A stretch of 44,521 nucleotides of DNA from Candidatus Nitrotoga sp. CP45 (GTDB lineage: Bacteria > Pseudomonadota > Gammaproteobacteria > Burkholderiales > Gallionellaceae): the NCBI GenBank assembly GCA_945874105.1, contig CAMCFJ010000025.1:1-44521 (forward strand). The letters are read 5' to 3'. The position numbers and the translations under genes are program-made. A model generated the notes under the pieces. It had not been told where the DNA came from. It saw only the letters and a program-made list of their open reading frames with translations, and ran no database searches. This document shows, piece by piece, positions 16,375-24,876 of the stretch. The stretch's first letter is position 1. Each line of letters begins with the position of its first letter.

Positions 16375-19053
16375 ATGGGCAAGCACTACCTTAGCGCACT
16401 ATTCTCACCCAGGTCTGTCGCTGTATTTGGCGCAAGTGACCGGCCCGACTCGGTCGGTCAGATCGTGTTTCAGAACATGCTGGGAAGCGGCTTTGAAGGT
16501 TTGCTTTATCCGGTTAATCCGAAACACGCAGAGGTGCAAGGCAAGCGCGCCTATGCCTCAATCGCCGACATCGGCGAACCGGTTGAATTGGTGGTGATCG
16601 CCACGCCGCCACAGACCGTACCGTGCATCATCGAGAGTTGCGGCATCCACGGCGTAAAGGCAGCGGTCATTATCACTGCCGGATTTGGTGAAACCGGCCA
16701 GGAGGGTGAGGAGCTGGCAAAGGAATTACTGGAAACCGCACGCCGCTATGGCATTCGCCTGATTGGGCCGAACTGCCTGGGCATCATGCGCCCATCCATC
16801 GGCCTCAATGCCACCTTCAACAAAGGCAGCGCAAACAACGGCAACATCGCGTTCGTTTCCCAGTCCGGTGCACTATGCACCGCGATCCTGGATTGGGCGC
16901 AAAGCAACGATGTGGGTTTCTCCAGCCTGGTATCCATGGGTTCTTCGACCGATGTTGATTTCGGCGAAATTCTTGATTATCTGGTATCCGACCCCAATAC
17001 CCACAGCATCCTGATGTACATCGAAGGCATCCGCAACGCACGCAGTTTCATGAGCGCGCTACGTGCTGCGGCGCGCATCAAGCCCGTGATTCTGATCAAG
17101 GTCGGTCGCCATGCGGCAGGCTCCAAAGCGGCGATGTCGCATACTGCCTCGCTGGTTGGGGCGGACGATGTGTTCGATGCGGCGGTCAGCCGGGTCGGTG
17201 TGGTGCGGGTGCAGACCATCACGCAACTTTTCGCTGCCGCCAAGGCTCTGTCATGCGGGTTCCACCCGGTTGGCAACCGCCTTGCCATCGTTACCAATGG
17301 TGGCGGCCCCGGTGTGATGGCGGCGGATCGTGCCGCCGACTTGGGGCTCACAATGGCCACTTTGTCTGATGCCACGATTCAATATCTCAACCAGCATTTA
17401 CCGCCGAATTGGCCGCACTGCAATCCGGTAGACATCATCGGCGACGCTCAAGCAGATCGTTACCATCATGCAGTCAAAGCCTGTCTGGAAGATGAAAATG
17501 TGGACGGCGTGCTGGCCATCCTCACGCCGCAGGCGATGACCAAGCCGCTGGAATCGGCGCAAATGCTGATTGATCTCTCCAACACATCCAGCAAACCGCT
17601 GTTGGCCTGCTGGATGGGCGAGACGCAGGTCGCAAATGCGCGCAATGCTTTTTCCAAAGCGCACAAGCCACACTATCGCACACCGGAGCCGGCGGTGGAG
17701 CTGTTCTCGCATCTGTCCAATTACTACCGCAACCAGAAATTGCTGATGCAGATGCCCGGCCCGTTCTCGCACCCCGTTGAGCCAGATGTAGAAAGCGCGC
17801 GGCTGATTATCGAGGGCGCCATGCAGGAGCATCGCAAGGTGCTGACTGAAATGGAATCCAAAGCCTTGCTGTCTGCTTTCCATATTCCCGTCGCAAAAAC
17901 CATAGTCGCCCATTCGCCCAACGAAGCGCTGCTGATTTCGCAGCAACTGGGATTCCCGGTGGCGATGAAAGTCAATTCACCCGACATCACGCACAAGAGC
18001 GATAGCGGAGGCGTGCTGCTCAACTTGAATAATGCGCATGAAGTTCGCACTGCCTACCAGCAAATTCTCGATAACGTTCAGCACAGCCGCCCCAACGCGC
18101 AGATTGACGGAATTTCGATCGAACCGATGATCGTCAAACCGAATGGCCGCGAGTTGATGGTAGGCGTCACCAGCGACCCGGTGTTCGGGCCGGTGATCAC
18201 GTTCGGCGCGGGCGGGACTACCGTCGAAATCATGGCTGATCGCGCTGTCGCCCTGCCGCCGCTGAACAACTTCCTGGTCAGTGAGCTGATCCAGAATACC
18301 CGCATCGCCAAGATGTTAGGCACATTCCGCAACATGGCTCCGGCCAATATAGCCGCGCTGGAAAGCGTATTGTTGCGCGTGTCGGAAATGGTCTGCGAAC
18401 TGCCCTTGCTCAAAGAGATGGACATCAATCCTCTGATCCTCGACGAGAACGGCGCATTGGCCGCCGATGCGCGCGTGGTGGTGGAATATCGTCAGCCCAG
18501 CGCCGACCGCTACGCGCACATGGCCATCTATCCCTACCCCATCCAACTGGTCACCCAATGGCAACTCGCCGACGGCACGGACATCACGATACGCCCAACT
18601 CGCCCAGAAGATGCCGAATTGGTGAACGACTTCATGCGCAAACTATCCGAGGAATCCAACTATTTCCACTTCATGGACAGCACGCAAGAACTCACCAAAA
18701 CCATGCTGATTCGCTTCACCCAGATCGATTACAACCGCGAGATGGCCCTGATTGCCGTGACTTCCAAGCAAGACAAGGAAATCGAAATCGGCATCGCGCG
18801 TTACACCATCAATCCGGATGGGGATTCCTGCGAATTCGAACTGGTGCTAGCGGATAACGTGCAGGGTAAAGGGGTGGGACAAAAACTTATGGTCTCGCTG
18901 ATGGATGCGGCGCGCTCCAAAGGTTTATCAGTAATCGAGGGGAAAGTGCTGAGTAACAATCACAAAATGCTCAAACTCATGTCGCGCCTCGGCTTCACCA
19001 TCAAAATCAGCGAGGAAGATCAAGACAGCATGAAGGTCAGCAAGACGCTATAA
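16375..19053 (+). CDS. bifunctional acyl-CoA synthetase (ADP-forming)-like / GNAT protein acetyltransferase
   Basis: This is an 892-residue protein of the Pat/Pka (YfiQ) type. In this family a catalytically inactive NDP-forming acyl-CoA synthetase module senses acyl-CoA and a C-terminal GNAT domain acetylates lysines of enzymes such as acetyl-CoA synthetase. The CoA-binding Rossmann domain is at the N-terminus (RSVAVFGASDRPDSVGQ), followed by the flavodoxin-like succinyl-CoA-ligase domains (SQSGALCTAILDWA, MSHTASLVGADDVF). An ATP-grasp domain spans about 480–705 (FPVAMKVNSPDITHKSDSGG, GAGGTTVEI). The GNAT domain spans about 735–892 (ELVLADNVQGKGVGQKLM, the acetyl-CoA loop). No strong ribosome site is seen before the ATG, but MGKHYLSALFSPRSVAVFG is the expected start. 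It is monocistronic. Confidence 0.93.
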   Translation: MGKHYLSALFSPRSVAVFGASDRPDSVGQIVFQNMLGSGFEGLLYPVNPKHAEVQGKRAYASIADIGEPVELVVIATPPQTVPCIIESCGIHGVKAAVIITAGFGETGQEGEELAKELLETARRYGIRLIGPNCLGIMRPSIGLNATFNKGSANNGNIAFVSQSGALCTAILDWAQSNDVGFSSLVSMGSSTDVDFGEILDYLVSDPNTHSILMYIEGIRNARSFMSALRAAARIKPVILIKVGRHAAGSKAAMSHTASLVGADDVFDAAVSRVGVVRVQTITQLFAAAKALSCGFHPVGNRLAIVTNGGGPGVMAADRAADLGLTMATLSDATIQYLNQHLPPNWPHCNPVDIIGDAQADRYHHAVKACLEDENVDGVLAILTPQAMTKPLESAQMLIDLSNTSSKPLLACWMGETQVANARNAFSKAHKPHYRTPEPAVELFSHLSNYYRNQKLLMQMPGPFSHPVEPDVESARLIIEGAMQEHRKVLTEMESKALLSAFHIPVAKTIVAHSPNEALLISQQLGFPVAMKVNSPDITHKSDSGGVLLNLNNAHEVRTAYQQILDNVQHSRPNAQIDGISIEPMIVKPNGRELMVGVTSDPVFGPVITFGAGGTTVEIMADRAVALPPLNNFLVSELIQNTRIAKMLGTFRNMAPANIAALESVLLRVSEMVCELPLLKEMDINPLILDENGALAADARVVVEYRQPSADRYAHMAIYPYPIQLVTQWQLADGTDITIRPTRPEDAELVNDFMRKLSEESNYFHFMDSTQELTKTMLIRFTQIDYNREMALIAVTSKQDKEIEIGIARYTINPDGDSCEFELVLADNVQGKGVGQKLMVSLMDAARSKGLSVIEGKVLSNNHKMLKLMSRLGFTIKISEEDQDSMKVSKTL

Positions 19054-19191
19054 GAAAGCACCTCTCCCGCTATAATTCGAACACTACAGATATTGCACTT
19101 CTCTATCATTAGGCAAAATGCTAATCTGTAAATGCATTACTCACAAAGAAGATTCTTGCTACAACATTTACTAACTTAGGAGAGCAATTTT

Positions 19192-19551
19192 ATGAGCCAA
19201 TCACTTTTTGAACGACTGGGCGGGATCAATGGAATAACCAGCATAGCAAATGATGTGATAGATAATCATCTGGCGAATACCACAATTGCCACTCGATTTG
19301 CTAACAGCGACGTTACAAAAATTAAAAATGCAGCCGCAACTTTTTTTATTTCCGGAACGGGCGGCCCCGATGTTTACAAGGGAAAGGATTTGTTATCTGC
19401 GCATAAGGGAATGAACATTTCGGCTGCGGAGTTTATGGCAGTCCTGGATGATGCTTTATTTGCCCTGAAGAAAAATAATATTGGCCAACGGGAGCAGGAA
19501 GAAGTTTTATTTGTGCTATACAGCATGAGGTCTCAAATTGTACTCGTTTAA
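19192..19551 (+). CDS. group I truncated haemoglobin
   Basis: This 119-residue haem protein is of the trHbN/GlbN type, linked in its family to O2 or NO binding. The family start SLFERLGG leads into helices A–E. The proximal His is in LLSAHKGMNI and the C-terminal helix ends LFVLYSMRSQIV. The B-helix segment reads ANDVIDNHLAN, so the usual aromatic (Phe-Tyr) pair at B9–B10 seems absent, which would change distal-pocket ligand chemistry. A strong AGGAG ribosome site precedes the ATG. It is monocistronic, with the convergent hypE end 21 bp downstream. Confidence 0.88.
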   Translation: MSQSLFERLGGINGITSIANDVIDNHLANTTIATRFANSDVTKIKNAAATFFISGTGGPDVYKGKDLLSAHKGMNISAAEFMAVLDDALFALKKNNIGQREQEEVLFVLYSMRSQIVLV

Positions 19552-19572
19552 ATAAGACGTATTTTGTCTCGA

Positions 19573-20622
19573 TTAACAGATCCTCGGTAATTGCTCACCC
19601 GCCAGCCAGTCAACGATACGACGACCACCGAGCTTGGTGGTCATCTGCACAAATCCATGGGCATCTTCTGTGACCTCGCCGATGATGGCCGCCTCACTAG
19701 CCAGCGGATGAGCGCGCATCACTTCAAGCAAGCGCCCTCCATCCTCCGGCGCACAAATAGCAACCAGCTTGCCTTCGTTGGCAACATATAGCGGATCCAG
19801 CCCGAGAAACTCACAGGCTGCTTCAACCGGCTGATTCACCGCAATGGCAGATTCATGCAGCATCATGCCCACGCCGGATTGTTTGGCGATCTCATTGAGA
19901 GTCGTCGCCAACCCGCCGCGCGTCGGGTCGCGCAGCACTCGCAACTTCGCCCCGCTGTCCAGCATCGCCGCAACAAGCCCATGCAACGCCGCCGTATCCG
20001 ACACGATGGGCGCATCGAAAGTCAGGTTTTCACGTTGCGAAAGTACCGCCATGCCGTGATCCCCTATTGTGCCGGACAGCAGAATTGTGTCGCCCGGCTG
20101 CGCAAGATCACCGGACAAAGTGATGCCCTCGCGTGCCACACCCACTCCGGTAGTAATAATGAACACCCCATCGCCCTTGCCCTGCTCCACCACCTTGGTA
20201 TCTCCCGCAACGATGGGTACACCTGCGACTCTCGCAGCGTTCGCCATGGACGCAACGATGCGTTTCAGATCAGCTAAAGGGAAGCCTTCTTCGAGTATGA
20301 AAGAAGCCGCCAGATACAACGGCCTCGCTCCCATCATCGCGACATCGTTGATGGTGCCGTGCACCGACAAGCAGCCGATATCGCCGCCCGCAAAGAACAA
20401 CGGCGACACGACATGGCCGTCGCAAGACATCACCAGCCGCCCGGCGATTTGCGGCAGCAACGCACCATCATTGCCCTGTGCCAGATATGCGTTATCAAAA
20501 TCGGCAGTGAACAACTCGGCGATCAATTGCGCCATGGCGCGGCCACCGGAACCATGCGACAACTCTACCCGCCCCTGCTTGAAATCAAGCGGGCGCGAGT
20601 AATTTGGTTTGACCTTATCCAT
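19573..20622 (-). CDS. hypE: hydrogenase maturation factor HypE
   Basis: HypE dehydrates the carbamoyl group received from HypF to a thiocyanate, the source of the CN ligands of the [NiFe] centre. It has 349 residues from the ATG at 20622 (MDKVKPNYSRPLDF). The longer upstream frame lies inside hypD and is not HypE-like. Landmarks are ELSHGSGGRAM, the AIR-synthase-like core (MSCDGHVVSPLFFAGGDIG, GTINDVAMMGARP), DPTRGGLATTLNEIA, and the C-terminal PRIC whose Cys carries the cyanide group. The start overlaps the hypD stop by one base (TAATG). It is the last gene of the hyp operon. Confidence 0.97.
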   Translation of the reverse strand: MDKVKPNYSRPLDFKQGRVELSHGSGGRAMAQLIAELFTADFDNAYLAQGNDGALLPQIAGRLVMSCDGHVVSPLFFAGGDIGCLSVHGTINDVAMMGARPLYLAASFILEEGFPLADLKRIVASMANAARVAGVPIVAGDTKVVEQGKGDGVFIITTGVGVAREGITLSGDLAQPGDTILLSGTIGDHGMAVLSQRENLTFDAPIVSDTAALHGLVAAMLDSGAKLRVLRDPTRGGLATTLNEIAKQSGVGMMLHESAIAVNQPVEAACEFLGLDPLYVANEGKLVAICAPEDGGRLLEVMRAHPLASEAAIIGEVTEDAHGFVQMTTKLGGRRIVDWLAGEQLPRIC

Positions 20623-21734
20623 TAAGCAGCATCCCGAAAACGCCCATAGCTGTAATGCGCGGCACACGCACCTTCCGATGACACCATGCAGGAACCGATC
20701 GGGTTGTGCGGCGTACACACCGTACCAAATATCTTGCAATCCTGCGGACGCTTTTCGCCGCGCAGGATAGCGGCGCATTCGCATGCCTTGTGATCGCGCA
20801 CGGCCACATAATCGATGCTGAATTTCAGTTCCGCGTCAAATTCGGCGAACTCGGGCCGCAGTGTCAATGCGCTGTGAGGAATACTGCCCAGGCCTCGCCA
20901 CTCGAACATCTCGCGCAACTCGAACACCTCTTCAACCAATGCCTGTGCCTTGAGATTGCCTTCGCGTGTCACCGCGCGAGTGAATTCGTTTTCTACCGTT
21001 GCACGGCCCTCATTGATCTGGCGTATCAGCATGAGTATTGCCTGCATCACATCGAGCGGTTCGAATCCGGCAATCACCACCGGTTTGCCGTAATCGTCGG
21101 CAAACACTTCATACGGTTTGCTGCCAATAACGGTGGAAACATGCGCCGGGCCGACGAACCCATCCAGCGCCACCCCGCCGGGTGCAGATAGAATCGCATG
21201 CATCGCCGCTGGAGTCAGCACGTGGTTGCACAGGACGCTGAAGTTCGTCAGCCCCTCGGTTGCCGCCTGTTTGACCGCCACCGCCGTGGGCGGGGTGGTA
21301 GTCTCGAAGCCGATGGCGAAAAATACTACCTGTCGACCCGGATTATCTCGCGCAATCTTCAGCGCGTCCTGTGTCGAGTAGATCATGCGCACATCCGCTC
21401 CGCCAGACTTGGCGCGCATCAGGGTGAGATTATCGGAGCACGGGACGAGCATGGTGTCAGCATAGGTGCACAAGATCACGCCATGCTCGCGTGCCAGCCG
21501 AATCGCCTGATCCACGCGACCGATCGGCAGCACGCAGACCGGACAACCCGGGCCATGAATCATGCGCACACTGGCTGGCAGCAAGTCCGCAATACCATAG
21601 CGAGACAGGGCGTGGGTATGGCCACCGCAAAATTCCATCAGCCTATAGCCTGATGCAGCAGTCGCTTCGCGCGCGATGTTGGCGGCAATATTCCTGGCCA
21701 ATTCACCGTCACGAAATTCATCTACATATTTCAA
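20622..21734 (-). CDS. hypD: hydrogenase maturation factor HypD
   Basis: HypD, with HypC, is the scaffold on which Fe(CN)2CO is assembled. It has 370 residues, the standard length. Motifs include FCGGHTHALSRYG, HGPGCPVCVLP, FFAIGFETTTPPTA and the C-terminal cysteine cluster binding a [4Fe-4S] cluster (KACECAAILRGEKRPQDC followed by VCTPHNPIGSCM). The start overlaps hypC by 4 bp (ATGA) and the stop overlaps hypE by 1 bp, so hypCDE are tightly coupled. Confidence 0.97.
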   Translation of the reverse strand: MKYVDEFRDGELARNIAANIAREATAASGYRLMEFCGGHTHALSRYGIADLLPASVRMIHGPGCPVCVLPIGRVDQAIRLAREHGVILCTYADTMLVPCSDNLTLMRAKSGGADVRMIYSTQDALKIARDNPGRQVVFFAIGFETTTPPTAVAVKQAATEGLTNFSVLCNHVLTPAAMHAILSAPGGVALDGFVGPAHVSTVIGSKPYEVFADDYGKPVVIAGFEPLDVMQAILMLIRQINEGRATVENEFTRAVTREGNLKAQALVEEVFELREMFEWRGLGSIPHSALTLRPEFAEFDAELKFSIDYVAVRDHKACECAAILRGEKRPQDCKIFGTVCTPHNPIGSCMVSSEGACAAHYSYGRFRDAA

Positions 21735-21973
21735 GCTTCATCACCGTGCAATTCATTCATCGTGCTCATCTCGGCGAACATCGCCAGCGTGTGTGCGGCC
21801 TCTTCCTGATCAAGCTTTTGCAGCGCATAGCCGGCATGCACGATCACATAATCGCCCACCGCGATATTCTCCACCAAGGCGAGCGAGACTTCCTTGCGCA
21901 TCCCACCCAGATTAATGATGGCGCTGTCTTCAGCGATTAATTGTTCGATGCGGGCGGGAATGGCGAGACACAT
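21731..21973 (-). CDS. hypC: hydrogenase assembly chaperone HypC
   Basis: This is a small HypC/HybG chaperone of 80 residues that shuttles the Fe(CN)2CO unit from HypD to HoxH. The start at 21973 is fixed by MCLAIPARI, because the functional Cys must be residue 2. An AAGGAA ribosome site lies before it, and the longer frame to 21997 would bury the Cys. The conserved GGMRKEVSLALVENIAVGDYVIVHAGYAL follows. About 210 bp of non-coding sequence separates it from the TA-like genes upstream, so it may have its own promoter. Confidence 0.95.
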   Translation of the reverse strand: MCLAIPARIEQLIAEDSAIINLGGMRKEVSLALVENIAVGDYVIVHAGYALQKLDQEEAAHTLAMFAEMSTMNELHGDEA

Positions 21974-22187
21974 ATTCAGATTCCTTATTTGATCCAAAAA
22001 AGGCTGTTGAATTTGTTTTCAACCGTGGACGGCGTGCTTCACCGCCTTAGTGACACAGGAAAAATCAACACCCGTCGGCAGCCGGAATGAAGTGGATTTT
22101 TGAGAGAGGTTGCGCACCCAGAATTTAATTTTCGTTGCACTGCGACAATCTCAGGACAGGGTTATTGCACCCTACGCTTGCTAATCG

Positions 22188-22403
22188 TCAAGCCGCTTTC
22201 TGTTCCAATATCTTGCTGGTATCGCCATCCAGTATCAGCGGAAAATATCCGGCTTCTTTGGCATCCAAAATGGTGATCTCGCCTACGCCGCCTTCGGTAT
22301 AGCCAATATTAACATTCCAGTTGAGTGAAACATCCTTGACGATAGCGCCAGCGCGCAGTTCGATGTGCAGGATGTCGTCCGATTCGTGATAAGTGATTTT
22401 CAT
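22188..22403 (-). CDS. DUF2283 family protein, likely antitoxin partner
   Basis: This is a 71-residue protein from the ATG at 22403, chosen because AGGAGG lies 6 bp upstream. MKITYHESDDILHIELRAG and ILDAKEAGYFPLIL are typical of DUF2283. Members are often encoded directly after DUF4258 proteins, as here, where the start overlaps the upstream DUF4258 stop by 4 bp. The pair is usually treated as a putative toxin–antitoxin module; biochemical roles are unproven. It lies between the hypF and hypC genes in the same direction. Confidence 0.8.
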   Translation of the reverse strand: MKITYHESDDILHIELRAGAIVKDVSLNWNVNIGYTEGGVGEITILDAKEAGYFPLILDGDTSKILEQKAA

Positions 22404-22675
22404 TGAGCGTCCTCCTGAATTTGCCAGTCCACCATAACGGTTTTTACGATCACCGCCTGACCTACGATGACAGCGACACAAACCAAATTGTCTTGTCGAT
22501 GTTTAATGTGTTTGTGTATCCACCAGTGATCATTGCCCTTTTCCATCAGCGTGCCGGTTTCAATTACATCAAGTAGTGCTGCTTCATCCAATCCCCGTTT
22601 ACTCATGGCCGCTTGTGCATGATGAGTCAACCAAATGTTCCGTGCGAAGCGGTTGCTGTAATGATTTATGGGCAT
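22400..22675 (-). CDS. DUF4258 family protein, putative toxin
   Basis: This is a 91-residue protein. The motif LTHHAQAAMSKRGLDEAALLDVIETG is the DUF4258 signature, followed by a short beta-rich region ending VVIVKT-like (QAVIVKTVMVDWQ). The fold is thought to resemble small RelE/BrnT-like toxins, but that is inference. It overlaps the DUF2283 gene by 4 bp. Upstream, 22676–22816 holds no gene. Confidence 0.75.
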   Translation of the reverse strand: MPINHYSNRFARNIWLTHHAQAAMSKRGLDEAALLDVIETGTLMEKGNDHWWIHKHIKHRQDNLVCVAVIVGQAVIVKTVMVDWQIQEDAQ

Positions 22676-22816
22676 AAGTCTAAAACGGACACTAGGCAGT
22701 TAGCTGTATTAGGCTCGAATCATCGCTGAAACAGTGAGGTAGCACAATAGCTTAACTGGTAGGGCACCGGAACCGGCGGCGGGAACAAGTGCAGAGAATT
22801 CAGGCATAACCGAGGC

Positions 22817-23215
22817 TTACCAAATCGCTCTGTCACAATGCTTGCGTATCAGGCGATCCTTACTTACTAGTGCCACATCTGCAACCATGGCATGTGCAAC
22901 GATCATGCGATCGAACGGGTCACGCGTCCAGGTTAGCGTGCCGGCCATTTTCATTACCTGTGCTAACGACACATCCGCCACACTTAAGCCTATGTCCTTG
23001 GCCAGAGTGTCCAGCACATAACTGCCCTCGCGGCTGATTCGACCAATTTCGTGCAGATAGGCCAGTTCGAGTTGCACCACAGGAGAAACCTGCAACAAGC
23101 CAGATTCGATGGCCTGCAATGCCGCCGGGGTCAGCAATTCAGTGCGACCCTCGTACAGCCAGCAAACAATATGCGTATCGAGATGAACTAGGCCAGATTT
23201 TCCAACTCGTGCCAT
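22817..23215 (-). CDS. PIN-domain toxin (VapC-like)
   Basis: This is a 132-residue PIN-domain putative ribonuclease. VHLDTHIVCWLYEG gives the first acidic residue, SPVVQLELAYL the second (Glu), and WTRDPFDRMIVAHA the third and fourth acidic positions, so the metal-binding quartet appears complete. DVALVSKDRLIRKH closes the domain. The start overlaps the upstream antitoxin gene by 28 bp. If HLDTH marks the real N-terminus the protein could begin slightly later, but no better start codon is obvious. Confidence 0.85.
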   Translation of the reverse strand: MARVGKSGLVHLDTHIVCWLYEGRTELLTPAALQAIESGLLQVSPVVQLELAYLHEIGRISREGSYVLDTLAKDIGLSVADVSLAQVMKMAGTLTWTRDPFDRMIVAHAMVADVALVSKDRLIRKHCDRAIW

Positions 23216-23430
23216 TCTCCGACCTTCACAGTATGCAGTGATTCAGCGTCACCACTGATCAGTTTCCTACGTTTCAATTTTAAACTTTTCGATTTATTTA
23301 TCTCGACTGCAGAACAGAGCAACAGCACCTTGCCATTGCGTTCAATGCTAACCGGCTGGCCTGTCATCAAGACCTCATCAGCGATCTTGAAAATCTGCTG
23401 GCGCAGGATAGTTAAGGTTAGTTTTTTCAT
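23188..23430 (-). CDS. antitoxin of the VapBC-like pair (Phd/YefM-type)
   Basis: This 80-residue protein has the N-terminal DNA-binding region of prevent-host-death type antitoxins (LTILRQQIFKIADEVLMTGQPVSIERNGK). A Lys-rich linker and a C-terminal toxin-binding tail (VKVGEWHELENLA) follow. A GGAGGGG ribosome site lies 4 bp before the ATG, and a consensus promoter with paired TGTACA sites lies upstream. Overlap with the PIN gene couples translation. Autoregulation is inferred from the operator-like repeats. Confidence 0.82.
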   Translation of the reverse strand: MKKLTLTILRQQIFKIADEVLMTGQPVSIERNGKVLLLCSAVEINKSKSLKLKRRKLISGDAESLHTVKVGEWHELENLA

Positions 23431-23446
23431 AACGCCCCTCCAATTA

Positions 23447-23488
23447 TGTACACGCTTGAATACTATATGTACATGTTAGACATGTCAA
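23447..23488 (-). promoter_or_regulatory. promoter and paired operator sites of the VapBC-like module
   Basis: On the minus strand, TTGACA (23488–23483) and TAGTAT (23465–23460) are separated by 17 bp, a good sigma-70 promoter. Two TGTACA palindromes, at 23468–23473 (in the spacer) and 23447–23452 (downstream of the –10), are 21 bp apart, two helical turns. This suits cooperative binding by an antitoxin–toxin repressor. The start codon follows 17 bp further on. Confidence 0.7.
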
Positions 23489-23541
23489 ACCAGAATGCCC
23501 GCAAATGCACACCAATCTTATTTGGCGCCACTAACAGTAGC

Positions 23542-24876
23542 TCAGATTCCTCGTTTAATAGTTTGCAGCGCGACCCACGCCTGTCCTAATGAAATTGCAC
23601 TGTCGTTGGGCTGCATCTGCTGCGCGGTCAACACTTGCAGTCCATGTTTAGCAAGCCTGTCAGACAATGCACGCAATAAGATGTCATTGTGAAAGCAGCC
23701 TCCGCCCAGCGCGATATAGGCAATGTTGTGCTCGCTGGCAGCACGCTCCACCCACTCAGCCAAACCTGCGGCAAGCGTGGCATGGAACAGTGCCGCGCCG
23801 TAAGAAGCGTCGCGGCAATCGCTCAGTACCTCAAGCAATGGCGAAAAATCCAGCACGCGATTATCAGCGATCCGATAGCCTTCAGCCAGCGGCGCGATCT
23901 GGCCATGATGCTGCGTCAAATTCTGTAACAACATCGCGGCTTGTGCTTCAAAGGCTTGAATCTCGCACACGCCCAGCAATCCTGCGGCAGCATCGAACAA
24001 TCTGCCCATGCTGGAGGTGGCCGGACAGTTCAAGCCGCGTTGAAGCATGGTCGCCACCGTCTTCGCCCCCGGCTGATTGGGGAAACGCTGCGCAATCTCG
24101 TCGCCACGTCCCAACTGGAACAACACCGCCGCCGTCATGCGCCACGGCTCGCGCGCGGCACGGTCACCGCCAGGCATGGCGAGTGGAGCCAAATGCCCCA
24201 GGCGCTGAAAATCCGCTCCCTCCACGCGCAACAGTTCGCCGCCCCACGGCGTGTTATCAGTGCCCAGACCCACACCATCCAGAGCTAATCCCAGCACGGG
24301 CTGGGTGACACCATGTTCAGCACAAAGGGCGGCGATGTGCGCATGGTGATGTTGCACCGCCACTATCGGTAATCCGCGCTGCGCGGCGTAGGCTTGCGCA
24401 AATTGTGTACTGTAAAAATCGGGGTGCAGATCGTGCGCCACCACTTCCGGTTGCACATCAAGGTCTGTGCACAAATGCGTTACGCTTTGCTCCAGCATCA
24501 GCCTCGCTTCGGCAGTATCCAGATCGCCGATAAGCTGCGAGACATAAGCCTCGTTGCCGCGAGTAACGCAGATAGTATTTTTCAGCCACGCGCCACAGGC
24601 CAATATCGGGGAGCCGGAAACTGGCAGGACAATAGGTTTATTCAACCCAGATAATCCATAAGACCTGATTTGCGCGATAACGACGCATTCCCCCCTTTGC
24701 AAAAGGGGGGCTAGGGGGGATTTAAGTGTTGCGGGGACACAAAAATCCCCCTCAGTCCCCCTTTTAAAAAGGGGGAGGCTGGTTGAATTTCCTAATAGAT
24801 TATCCGGGTTCAAGCAGGACTTTCGGTTCTGCGGTGCGTTGCATTGCGGCAACCCATTGCTACCCAGCCCAGCCAT
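23542..24876 (-). CDS. hypF: short HypF: C-terminal carbamoyltransferase (Kae1-like) domain only
   Basis: HypF transfers a carbamoyl group to HypE. Full-length HypF is about 750 residues: acylphosphatase, zinc fingers, YrdC domain, Kae1-like domain. Here only the last domain is present. Homology begins near 24640 ([16 protein letters not shown]) and continues through [79 protein letters not shown] and [16 protein letters not shown]. The open frame reaches an ATG at 24876 inside hypB. The first roughly 78 codons then cross a REP doublet and do not look like HypF, and only TTG codons lie between. The true start is therefore unclear. A shortened HypF1 is, to my knowledge, known in Cupriavidus necator, so function may persist, possibly with a full HypF elsewhere. 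Confidence 0.85.
   Translation of the reverse strand: MAGLGSNGLPQCNAPQNRKSCLNPDNLLGNSTSLPLFKRGTEGDFCVPATLKSPLAPLLQRGECVVIAQIRSYGLSGLNKPIVLPVSGSPILACGAWLKNTICVTRGNEAYVSQLIGDLDTAEARLMLEQSVTHLCTDLDVQPEVVAHDLHPDFYSTQFAQAYAAQRGLPIVAVQHHHAHIAALCAEHGVTQPVLGLALDGVGLGTDNTPWGGELLRVEGADFQRLGHLAPLAMPGGDRAAREPWRMTAAVLFQLGRGDEIAQRFPNQPGAKTVATMLQRGLNCPATSSMGRLFDAAAGLLGVCEIQAFEAQAAMLLQNLTQHHGQIAPLAEGYRIADNRVLDFSPLLEVLSDCRDASYGAALFHATLAAGLAEWVERAASEHNIAYIALGGGCFHNDILLRALSDRLAKHGLQVLTAQQMQPNDSAISLGQAWVALQTIKRGI
24641..24813. repeat. REP doublet with flanking inverted repeats at the hypB–hypF junction
   Basis: Two inverted copies of a C-tract/G-tract motif lie at 24690–24723 and 24741–24778. Each is a small palindrome (CCCCCCTTTGCAAAAGGGGGG in the first) with a tail resembling CTAGGGGGGATTT. 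Outside them, TTCAACCCAGATAATCC (24641–24657) and GATTATCCGGGTTCAA (24798–24813) form an imperfect inverted pair. The whole resembles a BIME/MITE-like element. It overlaps the hypB stop and supplies the first codons of the hypF frame. Confidence 0.75.

Noticed and set aside
17398-17946. Minus-strand 182-residue frame inside the acyl-CoA synthetase/GNAT gene
   Set aside because: Antisense shadow of a well-supported gene, with no domain or ribosome site.
22735-22790. tRNA-like stretch (TAGCTTAACTGGTAGGGCACCGG) upstream of the DUF4258 gene
   Set aside because: It resembles a D-arm, but I could not find a matching acceptor stem, anticodon arm or T-arm. At most it is a tRNA remnant.
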